A stretch of 64,000 nt of DNA from Globisporangium splendens (Eukaryota; Oomycota; Peronosporomycetes; Pythiales; Pythiaceae), in the NCBI GenBank assembly GCA_006386115.1, contig VFIW01000068.1:207203-271202 (forward strand). The letters are read 5' to 3'. A model generated the notes under the pieces. That model searched no databases. It saw only the letters and a program-made list of their open reading frames with translations, and had not been told where the DNA came from. A program made the position numbers and the translations under genes. Positions 22,190 through 31,239 of this stretch are shown in pieces; within the stretch, counting starts at the first letter, position 1; each line of letters begins with the position of its first letter.

Positions 22190-23384
22190 CGAGTTGCCAC
22201 GCCATCTTGCCTTTCCGGCGGAGGAGAAGGATCCGGTGACGGGTCCTTCTGAAGGGATGGATTTCGTCCCTTCTAGCTGGAGTCACTTATGGGCGCCCAA
22301 ACCCAATTGGGTTCGTGCACATCGTGGCACCCAGCGTGCGGGCACTCACGCGCTGTACGATGTTAGTACCATCAAGGATGATGACTTCGTCCTTCGACAG
22401 AACTTCCATCCCAAGGCGCGCGAGGAGTTTTACATCGACCTTTTCCATTCGATGCGGTACTTCGATGGTCGATCGAAGTCAAAGAAGTCTCACAGCGCTG
22501 AGAAACAAGCGCTGTTCCTTTCGCAAGCGTGGGGTGCCTTCGTTGTGAATTTCAACGAAGACGCTGCGAAGTGTATCTCTCGATTGCGAGATAATCGGGA
22601 TAAGTTCCTCCGGCACAATGCCGTTGGAAAGTTGTTGGCGATCCACGAGGAATGCGTGGATCTTGGGGTTCCGTGTGGAGTCAAGACCACACCGAGGGGT
22701 TGCCGCATCTGCACCAGCGATGATCCTCAGTTGACTGAGGAGCACCTTCGTGGTTACAACGGTGTGGTGCTTCCTCGCGGATTGCAAGATCGAATCCGCG
22801 AGTTGTGGAAGCGAGAGTCGATTAGCGTCGGCTCTCGTGCTGCTGCACCAAGCCAGGAACATCGGCTTGGAGCATCGCGGCCGGTTCCCAGGTATCTCGA
22901 TCTGGCGGGTAACCAAGCCAACGAACGCGATAGACGCGCTCCTTCTTCCCTCGCGACGATCGATCGCGATGAGCAAGTATCTTCTCCACGATCCAGCGTT
23001 GGTTCCCCTCGGAGTCTCGCAACGGAGGAGCCGGAGGAGGGAAGATCTGCTCGTGACTCTGAGGCGCATCCTCAGAGTAATCAGCGTCTTCTTGATCGGC
23101 TGAAGTACGCTGAGCGGGAGAACGAGGTTCTCCGACTTCGGGCCGAGCTAAGCGAGATGATCGCGAAGCACGAGCGGCTCGAGGGACGGCTTTCGAGGCT
23201 CGAGGCTGACCACAAGCTTGTGCTTGGGATCCTTCGCGACCACGGTCTCTTGAAGAGGAAGAGACCAACGAGTCATCGTGGCGATGATACGCTTGGAGTC
23301 GTCCGACGTAGGACGTCGTGTGCAGGCACAGAGCTGGAGGAAGCTCCAACGCATATGCGTCTCCAATCCTTTCAAGGACCTTGA
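22056..23384 (+). CDS. Antisense accessory ORF of the chromovirus, part B
   Basis: A 442-codon open frame antisense to pol, overlapping the last 563 bases of pol. The first about 50 codons lie under part A and are probably not native. From about 22200 the protein looks real: a globular stretch (SSWSHLWAPKPNW, REEFYIDLFHSMRYFDG, FLSQAWGAFVVNFNEDA). It is followed by a Ser-rich linker and a heptad-rich coiled coil near the end (RLLDRLKYAERENEVLRLRA). It matches no family I know. Antisense extra ORFs between pol and the 3' LTR are known in some plant Ty3/gypsy elements; I know of no description in oomycetes. Part of the length could be a by-product of codon bias opposite pol, but the 620 bases beyond the pol stop cannot be explained so. 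Confidence 0.55.
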   Translation: MQREISFSRWTRPIVNWKLSIHSRTCSSMWNPNLMRRLLRHRGNSELPRHLAFPAEEKDPVTGPSEGMDFVPSSWSHLWAPKPNWVRAHRGTQRAGTHALYDVSTIKDDDFVLRQNFHPKAREEFYIDLFHSMRYFDGRSKSKKSHSAEKQALFLSQAWGAFVVNFNEDAAKCISRLRDNRDKFLRHNAVGKLLAIHEECVDLGVPCGVKTTPRGCRICTSDDPQLTEEHLRGYNGVVLPRGLQDRIRELWKRESISVGSRAAAPSQEHRLGASRPVPRYLDLAGNQANERDRRAPSSLATIDRDEQVSSPRSSVGSPRSLATEEPEEGRSARDSEAHPQSNQRLLDRLKYAERENEVLRLRAELSEMIAKHERLEGRLSRLEADHKLVLGILRDHGLLKRKRPTSHRGDDTLGVVRRRTSCAGTELEEAPTHMRLQSFQGP

Positions 23385-26300
23385 AAGGGCCAATGTATCT
23401 TGGCAGCAACTTGTCGCTGTCACTGCTCACCACTCTGTTAGGTAGGTTAGCAGTCGATAATAAAACAAACGAATTTCGTTGAAACTCGTTCGTGTTTTTG
23501 CGGCCACTCTTGTCCGCTTGTTCTTTCTGACCATCCACTGCGTCGGCGATTGAATCGCGGATGAAGCGGGTGACAGCTTGCCGCTGCAACACTGTTGTAA
23601 CGATGTCTTTGTCGACGATCGCCGCATGAGCAGTTGCCTGCCCATGATGGTGCGAGATCTCCGCGCTCTTCGCTTGTTCCGAAGCAGCTGCTTCGCGGAC
23701 TCCTCCCCCACTCAAGGGAGATGTCACCGACGGAGGGGACATCCCACCGAGGATGGACGGAACACGTGGGTGCCTGAGGGCGTTCACGTAGAATGGCGTG
23801 TGCCCGGTTGAGGCATGCACAGAGTTGTTGATTGCAAACTCTGCGAGAGGGAGACATTCATTCCAGTGAGTGAATGAATGCGCATAGCTGCGCAGAATAT
23901 CCTCGAGCGTGCGATTTACACGCTCGGTCTGACCATCTGTCTGCGGATGATCAGCTGTCGACATCTTGAGTTGAGTGCCCAAGAGTCGGAAGAGTTCTTG
24001 CCAAAAGGCAGCTGTGAATCGTGGATCTCGGTCCGACACGATTTCTGTTGGCATTCCGTGTAGTCTGAACACGGAATCCAGGAATATCTGCGCCGTCTGC
24101 TTTGCGGTGACAATAGCAGGGACAGCGTTGAGGTGGATCATCTCGCTGAAGCGATCCACGATGACGAGGATGCCAGTCTTCTTGCTGGAGTCAGCAGGAA
24201 GCCTGAAGATGAAGTCCATTGAGACTGACTTCCAACAGTCCGTCGGGACTGGCAGAGATCGCAGCGGTGCGTTGGTCACCGGTGCTGGCTTGACGCGCTG
24301 GCAAACCTCGCATGCGCGTACGTATTTGCGGACCCACTTGTATTGGTGGGACCAATAGAAGTCGCGGGAAAGCGCGAGATATGTTTTCTCGCGTCCTGGA
24401 TGGCCGCGGAAAGGCGCATCGTGGTACTCGAAGAGCACACGATTGCGAAGGTCACTGTCGTTTGGAACGACAGCGCGTGGCTCATCGCTGTCATCTATAC
24501 GGTAGTAGAGAACATCGTTGCGCATCTCGCAACGATGTAGACGAGCGCGTTGAGCCGGATCCAACGCCTTGAGCGACTTATCAGACGGGTCTGACAAGTG
24601 GGCAACAAGTCGACTGATGTCGCTATCTGTCGCATACGCTCTTTTGATATCGTCGAGGAGCGACGATGTCGGCGTGCTTTCCCGTGTGATTACCATCACA
24701 CGGTCTTCCTTTGAGTCGTTTGCTTTCGACTCAAAGTCTGGGCGACGTGATAATGCATCCGCGATCACGTTGAACCGTCCGGGTTTGTACTCGACGTCAA
24801 ACTCGTACTCCGCAAAGAAAGAAAGCCATCGGGCCATTCTTTGCGACAGATGTGGCGACTTCACTGCGGTGCGCAGCGAAGCGTGGTCAGTGTAAACAGT
24901 GAACCGTTTACTTCCGAGCAAATACACTCTGAACTTCGTAAGAGCGTACTTCATGGCAAGCAACTCCTTGTCATGAACCGGATAGTTGCGCTCAGCTGGC
25001 TTCAGCTGACGCGACGGATAGCAGATCACGCGTTCTCGATCTGCATCGTCGCGCTGCATGAGCGCGCATCCGATTGCAAAGTCGGATGCATCACAGACCA
25101 CATAGAATGGTCGCTCGTGATCGGCGATCGCGAGAACCGGAGCCTCCATGAGACTGCTTTTCACCTTGACGAATGCATCTTGACATTCGTCGGACCACTT
25201 CCAGTCGACGTCTTTCTTCAGTAATGATGAAAGAGGTCGGATGATACCCGCATAGTTCTGCGAGTACTTATGGAGATACGTCGCAAGACCGAGGAACTTG
25301 CGAAGATCCTTTTGGCTTGTTGGGACGGGCCAGTCGTTGATCGCCTTGATCTTTTCGGGATCAGGACGCACTCCGTTCTTGCCGACAAAGCAGCCGAGAA
25401 CGGGGATCTCATGAACACCAAACATACACTTTTGTATGTTGGCGCACAGCTTGTACTTCCGCATCAAGTCCAATAGCTGTCGGAGGTGCTCTTTGTGCAC
25501 TTCCACATCCGATGCAGCATCCGATGCACGACTGTGTATGAACACGTCGTCAAAATAGCTTGGTGCGAAGTCTCGCACTGGACGTAATAGTTGCGTGACG
25601 CATCTATTGAACGTGGCGGGAGCATTTGTTAGCCCCTGTGGCATTACGAGCCACTCCCACAGCATCCCGCTCGGGGTGCTGACTGCTGTGAAAGGGATAC
25701 CCTTTTCACGCATCAAGATTTGATAGAACCCATCTCTCAAATCGATCGTACTAAAGATAGTACTACCTTGCATGCTGTCAATGATGACATCTTTGCGAGG
25801 TATCGGCGTTTGCGCCGGGATTGTTGCCGCATTCAACTTGTTGAACGCATGCACGATCCTCCAACCTCCTGTTGCGTTTTTCACACAGAAGGTGGGGCTG
25901 CAGTGCGGAGAATTCGACTCGCGCACTTGGCCCGCTTTACGACGAGCTTCAAAGAACTCGTCGATCACCTTGACTTGCTCTCGAGGCAGTGGCCATTGCC
26001 TCGTGACGCAGTACTTTGTTCCCGGCTTGAGATCAATCTCATGCCGAACTCCTTTGTCTGTCGGAAGACGACTGGGAACTTCTTCTGGGAATACGTCTTC
26101 GTATTCCTTCAATAGTCCGTAGAATGGACTGTCCTTCAGGGATTCCCATCCCTGAGCCTGGAATCGTTCCTTCTTCGTTGGCTCGTCGAGCACATCAGTG
26201 TCCATCACTGATGACGACGCAAGGAAACATTCATCGAGTGGGTGTCTCTGTACTGCCGACTCGGCATTGCTCGATTCCTGAGGAGCAATGTAACATATCT

Positions 26301-27417
26301 GCTCGAGGGTGCCTCGATGCAGTTCTTTCATGAACCGTTTCTGGCTCATGACGGGTAGCGTTACCACTTCCGAAGCGTCCTTCGGAGGGTCTTCTAACGC
26401 CATCTCATGAATATGAGATCCATCCTCATCAGTGACCATGACACTGATGACTTCGCACGAGGAGCCTTGATCAGAGGTCTCCATTGGCGGTACCTTTCCT
26501 TCGTCATCGCTCTTCAGTACAGAGCGATGAGCAACCGAAGTCTGTCCTTTAGACTTTCGGGCGGCTTCTCCATCGAGCATCGTGCTAAGGGGGCCATCGT
26601 ACACCCTTGCATCATGTTCGTTAACCGACAGCGCGTTGCGCGCCGACGGGCGGTTAGCCTTGTTCCGCTTCATAGCGGGGTAACTGATCGATTGTCGATT
26701 CCAATCGATGATCGGCTGGTACTTCTTCAGCCATGGCATTCCAAGGATGACATCGACCTTGTCATCTAAATCCAGCCAAATGAAGTCTCCTTCCATTTGG
26801 CGTCCATCATGCGTGACACGAAGCCGTGTCACGTGTTTCTCCGTCGTGACGGTGGCACCTGTTGCCAACCGCACAGTAATCTTCGACTCGGAGGAACGTG
26901 ATTCCTCCGAAATTACTCTCGCTAGTGCACGGGCGACATGCGATCGAACAAAGTTGTTCGACGCACCCGTGTCTAGCAGTGCCCGCTGAGGGGTCGTAAA
27001 TCCCTCTACGGTTATCTCAAGTTGGATGAGCCGATCTCTCGGCTCCTCCGCAGTCGTGGTAGTCCAGCAGCGCGCGTCATGCACGCTGGGGGCTTGCGTC
27101 TCGTGCACCACGATCACACCAGACGCATATTCGCCAGTAGAGCGCCCCGCGTCTACTGCTGGTTGACGTTTTTTGATTCTTCGCGCGTTGGACGCGAAGA
27201 AGTCGTCCGATGTGTGTCTCGGACGCGGGGAGCGGACTGCGCCGCTCGGCACTCGTATTGAAAGTGCCCCAGTTTCTGGCAGCGGTGGCACCGCAGCTTG
27301 CGCTTGTCGACGGGTCTCTTTGGAGCCGCCGAAGCTTGAACCAACGAGAGATCCATTGGTTCGGATCCACTGTAACGTGGAGGAGGTCTCGCGTGCCGGA
27401 ACTGCGCGGCGCGGCAA
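22822..27417 (-). CDS. pol: pol polyprotein with C-terminal chromodomain
   Basis: One uninterrupted frame of up to 1,531 codons, probably entered by frameshift near 27168. Domains in order: aspartic protease (ALLDTGASNNF), reverse transcriptase (catalytic YFDDV), RNase H (VVCDASDFAIG), zinc-binding integrase N-terminus (HHCC), catalytic integrase core ending HPQTDGQTERVNRTLEDILR, and a chromodomain at the end (RVYRVRWLGYPPDRDTWEP). The chromodomain places it among chromoviruses, where it is thought to guide integration toward modified chromatin. All catalytic signatures I can check are intact. The last 560 bases are overlapped on the opposite strand by another open frame. Confidence 0.92.
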   Translation of the reverse strand: MPRRAVPARETSSTLQWIRTNGSLVGSSFGGSKETRRQAQAAVPPLPETGALSIRVPSGAVRSPRPRHTSDDFFASNARRIKKRQPAVDAGRSTGEYASGVIVVHETQAPSVHDARCWTTTTAEEPRDRLIQLEITVEGFTTPQRALLDTGASNNFVRSHVARALARVISEESRSSESKITVRLATGATVTTEKHVTRLRVTHDGRQMEGDFIWLDLDDKVDVILGMPWLKKYQPIIDWNRQSISYPAMKRNKANRPSARNALSVNEHDARVYDGPLSTMLDGEAARKSKGQTSVAHRSVLKSDDEGKVPPMETSDQGSSCEVISVMVTDEDGSHIHEMALEDPPKDASEVVTLPVMSQKRFMKELHRGTLEQICYIAPQESSNAESAVQRHPLDECFLASSSVMDTDVLDEPTKKERFQAQGWESLKDSPFYGLLKEYEDVFPEEVPSRLPTDKGVRHEIDLKPGTKYCVTRQWPLPREQVKVIDEFFEARRKAGQVRESNSPHCSPTFCVKNATGGWRIVHAFNKLNAATIPAQTPIPRKDVIIDSMQGSTIFSTIDLRDGFYQILMREKGIPFTAVSTPSGMLWEWLVMPQGLTNAPATFNRCVTQLLRPVRDFAPSYFDDVFIHSRASDAASDVEVHKEHLRQLLDLMRKYKLCANIQKCMFGVHEIPVLGCFVGKNGVRPDPEKIKAINDWPVPTSQKDLRKFLGLATYLHKYSQNYAGIIRPLSSLLKKDVDWKWSDECQDAFVKVKSSLMEAPVLAIADHERPFYVVCDASDFAIGCALMQRDDADRERVICYPSRQLKPAERNYPVHDKELLAMKYALTKFRVYLLGSKRFTVYTDHASLRTAVKSPHLSQRMARWLSFFAEYEFDVEYKPGRFNVIADALSRRPDFESKANDSKEDRVMVITRESTPTSSLLDDIKRAYATDSDISRLVAHLSDPSDKSLKALDPAQRARLHRCEMRNDVLYYRIDDSDEPRAVVPNDSDLRNRVLFEYHDAPFRGHPGREKTYLALSRDFYWSHQYKWVRKYVRACEVCQRVKPAPVTNAPLRSLPVPTDCWKSVSMDFIFRLPADSSKKTGILVIVDRFSEMIHLNAVPAIVTAKQTAQIFLDSVFRLHGMPTEIVSDRDPRFTAAFWQELFRLLGTQLKMSTADHPQTDGQTERVNRTLEDILRSYAHSFTHWNECLPLAEFAINNSVHASTGHTPFYVNALRHPRVPSILGGMSPPSVTSPLSGGGVREAAASEQAKSAEISHHHGQATAHAAIVDKDIVTTVLQRQAVTRFIRDSIADAVDGQKEQADKSGRKNTNEFQRNSFVLLSTANLPNRVVSSDSDKLLPRYIGPFKVLERIGDAYALELPPALCLHTTSYVGRLQAYHRHDDSLVSSSSRDRGREGSQAQACGQPRASKAVPRAARASRSSRLARPEVGEPRSPAQRTSADQEDADYSEDAPQSHEQIFPPPAPPLRDSEGNQRWIVEKILAHRDRSSRGKKERVYRVRWLGYPPDRDTWEPAAMLQADVPGLVQQHESRR

Positions 27418-28221
27418 GGGAACGCGTGAAACCGTGCTTGCTTCGCGCTAAGTCTTCCTGAAGCGCCAGAGCGATTGCTTGCTCTAGCGTTTCCGGGTAT
27501 TCCCGGAACAGGTAGGTCTTGACGGGACCATCCACCAAACCTTTCATGAACGTGGCGACTTGCGTCGCCATGTCGATTGGCTCAGACACGATACTTGATA
27601 CCAAGTATCGGGCATGCTGGATATACGCGTGGAGATCGCGTTTATCCTGTCGGATTTCGAGAAATTCCGTGCGAGTACGGAATTCCGACTTTGGTGGCTC
27701 AAAGGCGGCACGGATGTCGCCTTTAAACTCCGAAAGTGTGGAGAAACAACCATGGTCGGCCATTCGGCGACCAAATGCCCAGCTCTTGGCTCTCCCAGCG
27801 AGCTTGGACATTGCGAAATCGACCTGCTGCTCCGGGTCGTAGATTTGTCCGGAGCGAATGGCGGCATCGATTTCGACAAACCATCGGAGGAGAGGCTCAT
27901 TGTCTCCTCCGCCATACTTCGCGACTTCAAGCCTCACAGGCTTTTGTCGTGGGAACTGTACCTGCGCAGGAGCTGCGCGGGTTGCTTCTCTTCCACGGTC
28001 TTCTGCCTCCTTCTGCAGGAACCCGATCGCCGTGAGGCGATGTTGATCCTGCGACAGGGTGGGAAGGATGGCGAACACGGCCTTTTCGCCGATGATCGTC
28101 CTCATCCGTTGGAAGGCACTCCACTCGAGACACTCAAGTGGAGACAATCCTCCCGGTTGATCGTCGCACTCGCGGTTTCCGCGGGTTCGAGATTCATCAT
28201 CGGTTCTTCGTCAGTACTCAT
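27153..28221 (-). pseudogene. gag: gag of the chromovirus, frame broken
   Basis: The gag reading frame starts at ATG 28221 (MSTDEEPMMNLEP). It changes frame near 28110 and continues as a long capsid-like segment (KLAGRAKSWAFG, FMKGLVDGPVKTYLF). It changes frame again between about 27360 and 27445 before SEPMDLSLVQA and a CCHC zinc knuckle (CHRCQKLGHFQYEC). It ends at the TAG at 27153-27155. Retrotransposon gag forms the particle and binds element RNA through the knuckle. The two internal frame changes look like lesions. The final change into pol looks programmed instead (see 27168-27174). Confidence 0.75.
27168..27174 (-). promoter_or_regulatory. Candidate -1 ribosomal frameshift site, gag to pol
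   Basis: The minus strand reads A AAA AAC in the exact X-XXY-YYZ register of the zinc-knuckle frame (codons TCA AAA AAC), about 13 bases before the gag TAG. Slipping back one base enters the pol frame (KKRQPAVDAG). The heptamer and register are seen; function is inferred. Confidence 0.65.
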
Positions 28222-28261
28222 TACTGACGGCTCCCGCTCTGTGGTTGGACGGACCACAAAG

Positions 28262-28269
28262 TGCTACCA
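28262..28269 (-). promoter_or_regulatory. Putative primer-binding site
   Basis: Two bases inside the 5' LTR the minus strand reads TGGTAGCA. That is complementary to the 3' end of a tRNA finishing TGCTACCA, as initiator tRNA-Met does in many eukaryotes. Only eight bases fit, so the primer identity is tentative. Confidence 0.5.
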
Positions 28270-28271
28270 GG

Positions 28272-28694
28272 TGTAACGGGACTCGTTACACGACGTACAC
28301 GTGCGTTGAGGAAGCGCAGGTGAAAGGAAGGGCACAGTGATAACACTGTGTCCAAGGAGAAGGGAGGGAGCTTTGCGCGTTACCGTGCAAATTGAGAAGT
28401 GAATTAAAACGTTAAAGTGCTAACATGCAATCGTAGTGACTGAAACCTACGGTGCCTCTCATTGGTAGATAATCGGATGTCCAGTCCGACTATCATCCAA
28501 TGGGATTAAATCTTAACGGCTTAGTCTTATTGGCTAATATGCAAATGGCTATGTACAGTGTTCATGAGTGACACATATTAATGTGTCTCCAACTGTACGA
28601 CGTGGGTGGGTTCGGAAGAGGTGGTAAAACCCATGTGGGAGAAAACCCACACTCTCCTGACCCGGGAACCCATGTAATGGGTGGCCCAATTACA
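28272..28694 (-). repeat. 5' LTR of the chromovirus
   Basis: 423 bp, same ends and length as the left LTR. It is followed directly by the second GAATC target copy. It should hold the element promoter for the minus-strand transcript. Confidence 0.95.
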
Positions 28695-28741
28695 GAATCA
28701 GCGGCTTTGGCAGAGATGAAGCACATCGAAACAAAAAAGAA

Positions 28742-28821
28742 GCGGGCAGTGGGGTTTGAACCCACGAGTGCGAACACAGTAGAACTTGAGTCTACCCCTT
28801 AGATCGCTCGGGCGCGCTGAC
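28742..28821 (-). pseudogene. Degenerate tRNA-Leu(CAA)
   Basis: Matches the tRNA-Leu copies to its right through the D-arm, anticodon arm (CAA) and T-arm. The 3' acceptor strand differs at several positions, leaving two or more mismatches in the seven-pair stem, and one base is missing near the D-loop. It marks the left end of the tRNA array and lies 47 bp from the LTR. Confidence 0.7.
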
Positions 28822-29499
28822 GATCATGATCCAACCAACACACAAAACACATCACAAAATAAACACCAACTAACGCAAACAAAATACAACAACACAACAA
28901 CAAAACAACACACACAACCCTCCTCCACCACATCCACGCGCGCTCGCACTGCCTCTGCCACCGCCTTTCGCGTTTCATCTTCAGAACCTTGGGACGCGAG
29001 CGGGACACAGCGAGCCACGTCCCAACCGCCACTCTTGGTTGGCGTTTGTTGTTTGGAACCGGCTACACCTCGCGCGGTCGGCTCCAAACAACAAACACGC
29101 AGAATTCAGACTCCTCCCGTCGACCTCCGCCGCGCGCGCTGTGGCGGGTCCTTGGCGCCAAGACGTTCCAATGCTAGGCGCCTTTTCGAGGACAGCAACT
29201 CGTTCGGTCGCTGTGTCGCTGGCACACCAGCGGACTGGACCCCTGTCAGAGGCCACAAGTCGCAGGGCCATCAACGAAACCCCCCATAGCCCATACCTCC
29301 TGCGTCAGCGCGCGCGTCCATGTCTCGATGGCGGCGAGGTGCGAAGGCAGGCAGGTAGGCAAGCAAGAGGACAGGTGTGTTCCGGGAGGGTGGACAAGCA
29401 GATGATTGGGGAGTGCGCGTGTATGGCGCGGGGTTCGGTGGGGAAAGAGAAGAGAAGAGACGAAGCGCGAGCAACAGCAAAAGCAAAAGCAAAAGTGAT

Positions 29500-29580
29500 G
29501 TCAGCGGTGGGATTTGAACCCACGAGTGCGAACACAGTAGAACTTGAGTCTACCCCCTTAGACCGCTCGGGCACGCTGAC
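29500..29580 (-). tRNA. tRNA-Leu(CAA)
   Basis: 81 nt. Acceptor stem GTCAGCG/CGCTGAC, anticodon loop CTCAAGT in a perfect five-pair stem, long type II variable arm, T-arm GTGGG-TTCAAAT-CCCAC. The internal B box GGTTCAAATCC is intact, and T-runs (TTTT) follow about eight bases downstream as Pol III terminator. Confidence 0.93.
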
Positions 29581-30281
29581 GATCATGATCCAACCAACAC
29601 ACAAAACACATCACAAAATAAACACCAACTAACGCAAACAAAATACAACAACACAACAACAAAACAACACACACACACACAACCCTCCTCCACCACATCC
29701 ACGCGCGCTCGCACTGCCTCTGCCACCGCCTTTCGCGTTTCATCTTCAGAACCTTGGGACGCGAGCGGGACACAGCGAGCCACGTCCCAACCGCCACTCT
29801 TGGTTGGCGTTTGTTGTTTGGAACCGGCTACACCTCGCGCGGTCGGCTCCAAACAACAAACACGCAGAATTCAGACTCCTCCCGTCGACCTCCGCCGCGC
29901 GCGCTGTGGCGGGTCCTTGGCGCCAAGAGTTCCAATGCTAGGGAACACTTTTCGAGGCAGCCAACTCTTGCGGTCGCTGTTTGGTCGCTGGCCCACACCA
30001 GCGCGACGGGACCCCTGTCAGAGGCCACAAGTGCAGGGCCATCAACGCGAAAACCCCCATAGCCCTTACATAATGCGCAGCGCGGGGCCTGTCTCGATGG
30101 GGCGAGGTGGCGAAGGCAGGCAGGTAGGCAAAGCAAGAGGACCACGGTGATGTTAAGCGGAGGGTGGACACAAGCAGATGATTGGGGAGTGCGCGTGTAT
30201 GGCGCGGGGTTCGGTGGGGAAAGAGAAGAGAAAGAGAAGAGACGAAGCGCGAGCAACAGCAAAAGCAAAAGCAAAAGTGAT

Positions 30282-30362
30282 GTCAGCGGTGGGATTTGAA
30301 CCAACGAGTGCGAACACAGTAGAACTTGAGTCTACCCCCTTAGACCGCTCGGGCACGCTGAC
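30282..30362 (-). tRNA. tRNA-Leu(CAA), T-stem variant
   Basis: Same 81-nt sequence as the copy at 29500 except one base in the 5' T-stem strand (GTTGG instead of GTGGG), which creates a mismatch. It may be weakly functional. Confidence 0.85.
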
Positions 30363-31056
30363 GATCATGATCCAAACAACACACAAAACACATCACAAAA
30401 TAAACACCAACTAACGCAAACAAAATACAACAACACAACAACAAAACAACACACACAACCCTCCTCCACCACATCCACGTGCGCTCGCACTGCCTCTGCC
30501 ACCGCCTTTCGCGTTTCATCTTCAGAACCTTGGGACGCGAGCGGGACACAGCGAGCCACGTCCCAACCGCCACTCTTGGTTGGCGTTTGTTGTTTGGAAC
30601 CGGCTACACCTCGCGCGGTCGGCTCCAAACAACAAACACGCAGAATTCAGACTCCTCCCGTCGACCTCCGCCGCGCGCGCTGTGGCGGGTCCTTGGTGCC
30701 AAGACGTTCCAATGCTAGGCGCCTTTTCGAGGACAGCAACTCGTTCGGTCGCTGTGTCGCTGGCACACCAGCGGACTGGACCCCTGTCAGAGGCCACAAG
30801 TCGCAGGGCCATCAACGAAACCCCCCATAGCCCATACCTCCTGCGTCAGCGCGCGCGTCCATGTCTCGATGGCGGCGAGGTGCGAAGGCAGGCAGGTAGG
30901 CAAGCAAGAGGACAGGTGTGTTCCGGGAGGGTGGACAAGCAGATGATTGGGGGAGTGCGCGTGTATGGCGCGGGGTTCGGTGGGGAAAGAGAAGAGAAGA
31001 GAAGAGAAGAGAAGAGACGAAGCGCGAGCAACAGCAAAAGCAAAAGCAAAAGTGAT

Positions 31057-31137
31057 GTCAGCGGTGGGATTTGAACCAACGAGTGCGAACACAGTAGAAC
31101 TTGAGTCTACCCCCTTAGACCGCTCGGGCACGCTGAC
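31057..31137 (-). tRNA. tRNA-Leu(CAA), T-stem variant, next to LINE 1
   Basis: 81 nt with the same T-stem mismatch as the copy at 30282. Its 5' end is 20 bp from the insertion point of LINE 1. Confidence 0.85.
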
Positions 31138-31142
31138 GATCA

Positions 31143-31157
31143 TGATCCAACCAACAC
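31143..31157. repeat. Target-site duplication of LINE 1, left copy
   Basis: The 15 bases TGATCCAACCAACAC recur exactly at 38675-38689. The first T may belong to the element end. Confidence 0.9.
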
Positions 31158-31239
31158 TTCTCAATTTGCCGGCTACCCCTCAAGTTGAATCCAAGAACCC
31201 CCTCCAAGCTCTCAAGCCCCCTCAGCCTCAAGTTTCCCC

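Larger units (their letters stand above)
21053..28694 (-). mobile_element. Ty3/gypsy chromovirus (LTR retrotransposon), full length
   Basis: The element spans 7,642 bp, with two 423-bp LTRs, TG...CA ends and a perfect 5-bp target duplication GAATC (21048-21052 and 28695-28699). It lies on the minus strand, so the right-hand LTR is 5'. Order is LTR, PBS, gag, pol (protease, reverse transcriptase, RNase H, integrase, chromodomain), an antisense accessory frame, polypurine tract, LTR. By eye the LTRs differ at four positions (about 1 percent), implying a recent insertion. Gag carries frame breaks while pol is a single open frame, so this copy may no longer be autonomous. It sits 47 bp from a degenerate tRNA-Leu. 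Confidence 0.95.
28742..31157. repeat. Tandem tRNA-Leu array, left part
   Basis: Direct repeats of about 760-780 bp, each one tRNA-Leu plus a spacer of about 680-700 bp. The spacer starts with an A/C-rich stretch (CCAACACACAAAACAC). It then holds a strong inverted repeat (GTTTGTTGTTTGG and its complement, about 29043-29098, also near 29806 and 30586), and ends with AG-rich and AAAAGC repeats that supply the tRNA terminator. Units are nearly identical except the spacer at 29581-30281, which carries many small indels. Confidence 0.9.

Noticed and set aside
28799..31164. Repeated open frames of 60-160 codons on both strands of the array units
   Set aside because: They recur only because the 770-bp tRNA unit is repeated, read through tRNA and hairpin sequence, and have no domain or consistent start. 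They are by-products, not genes.
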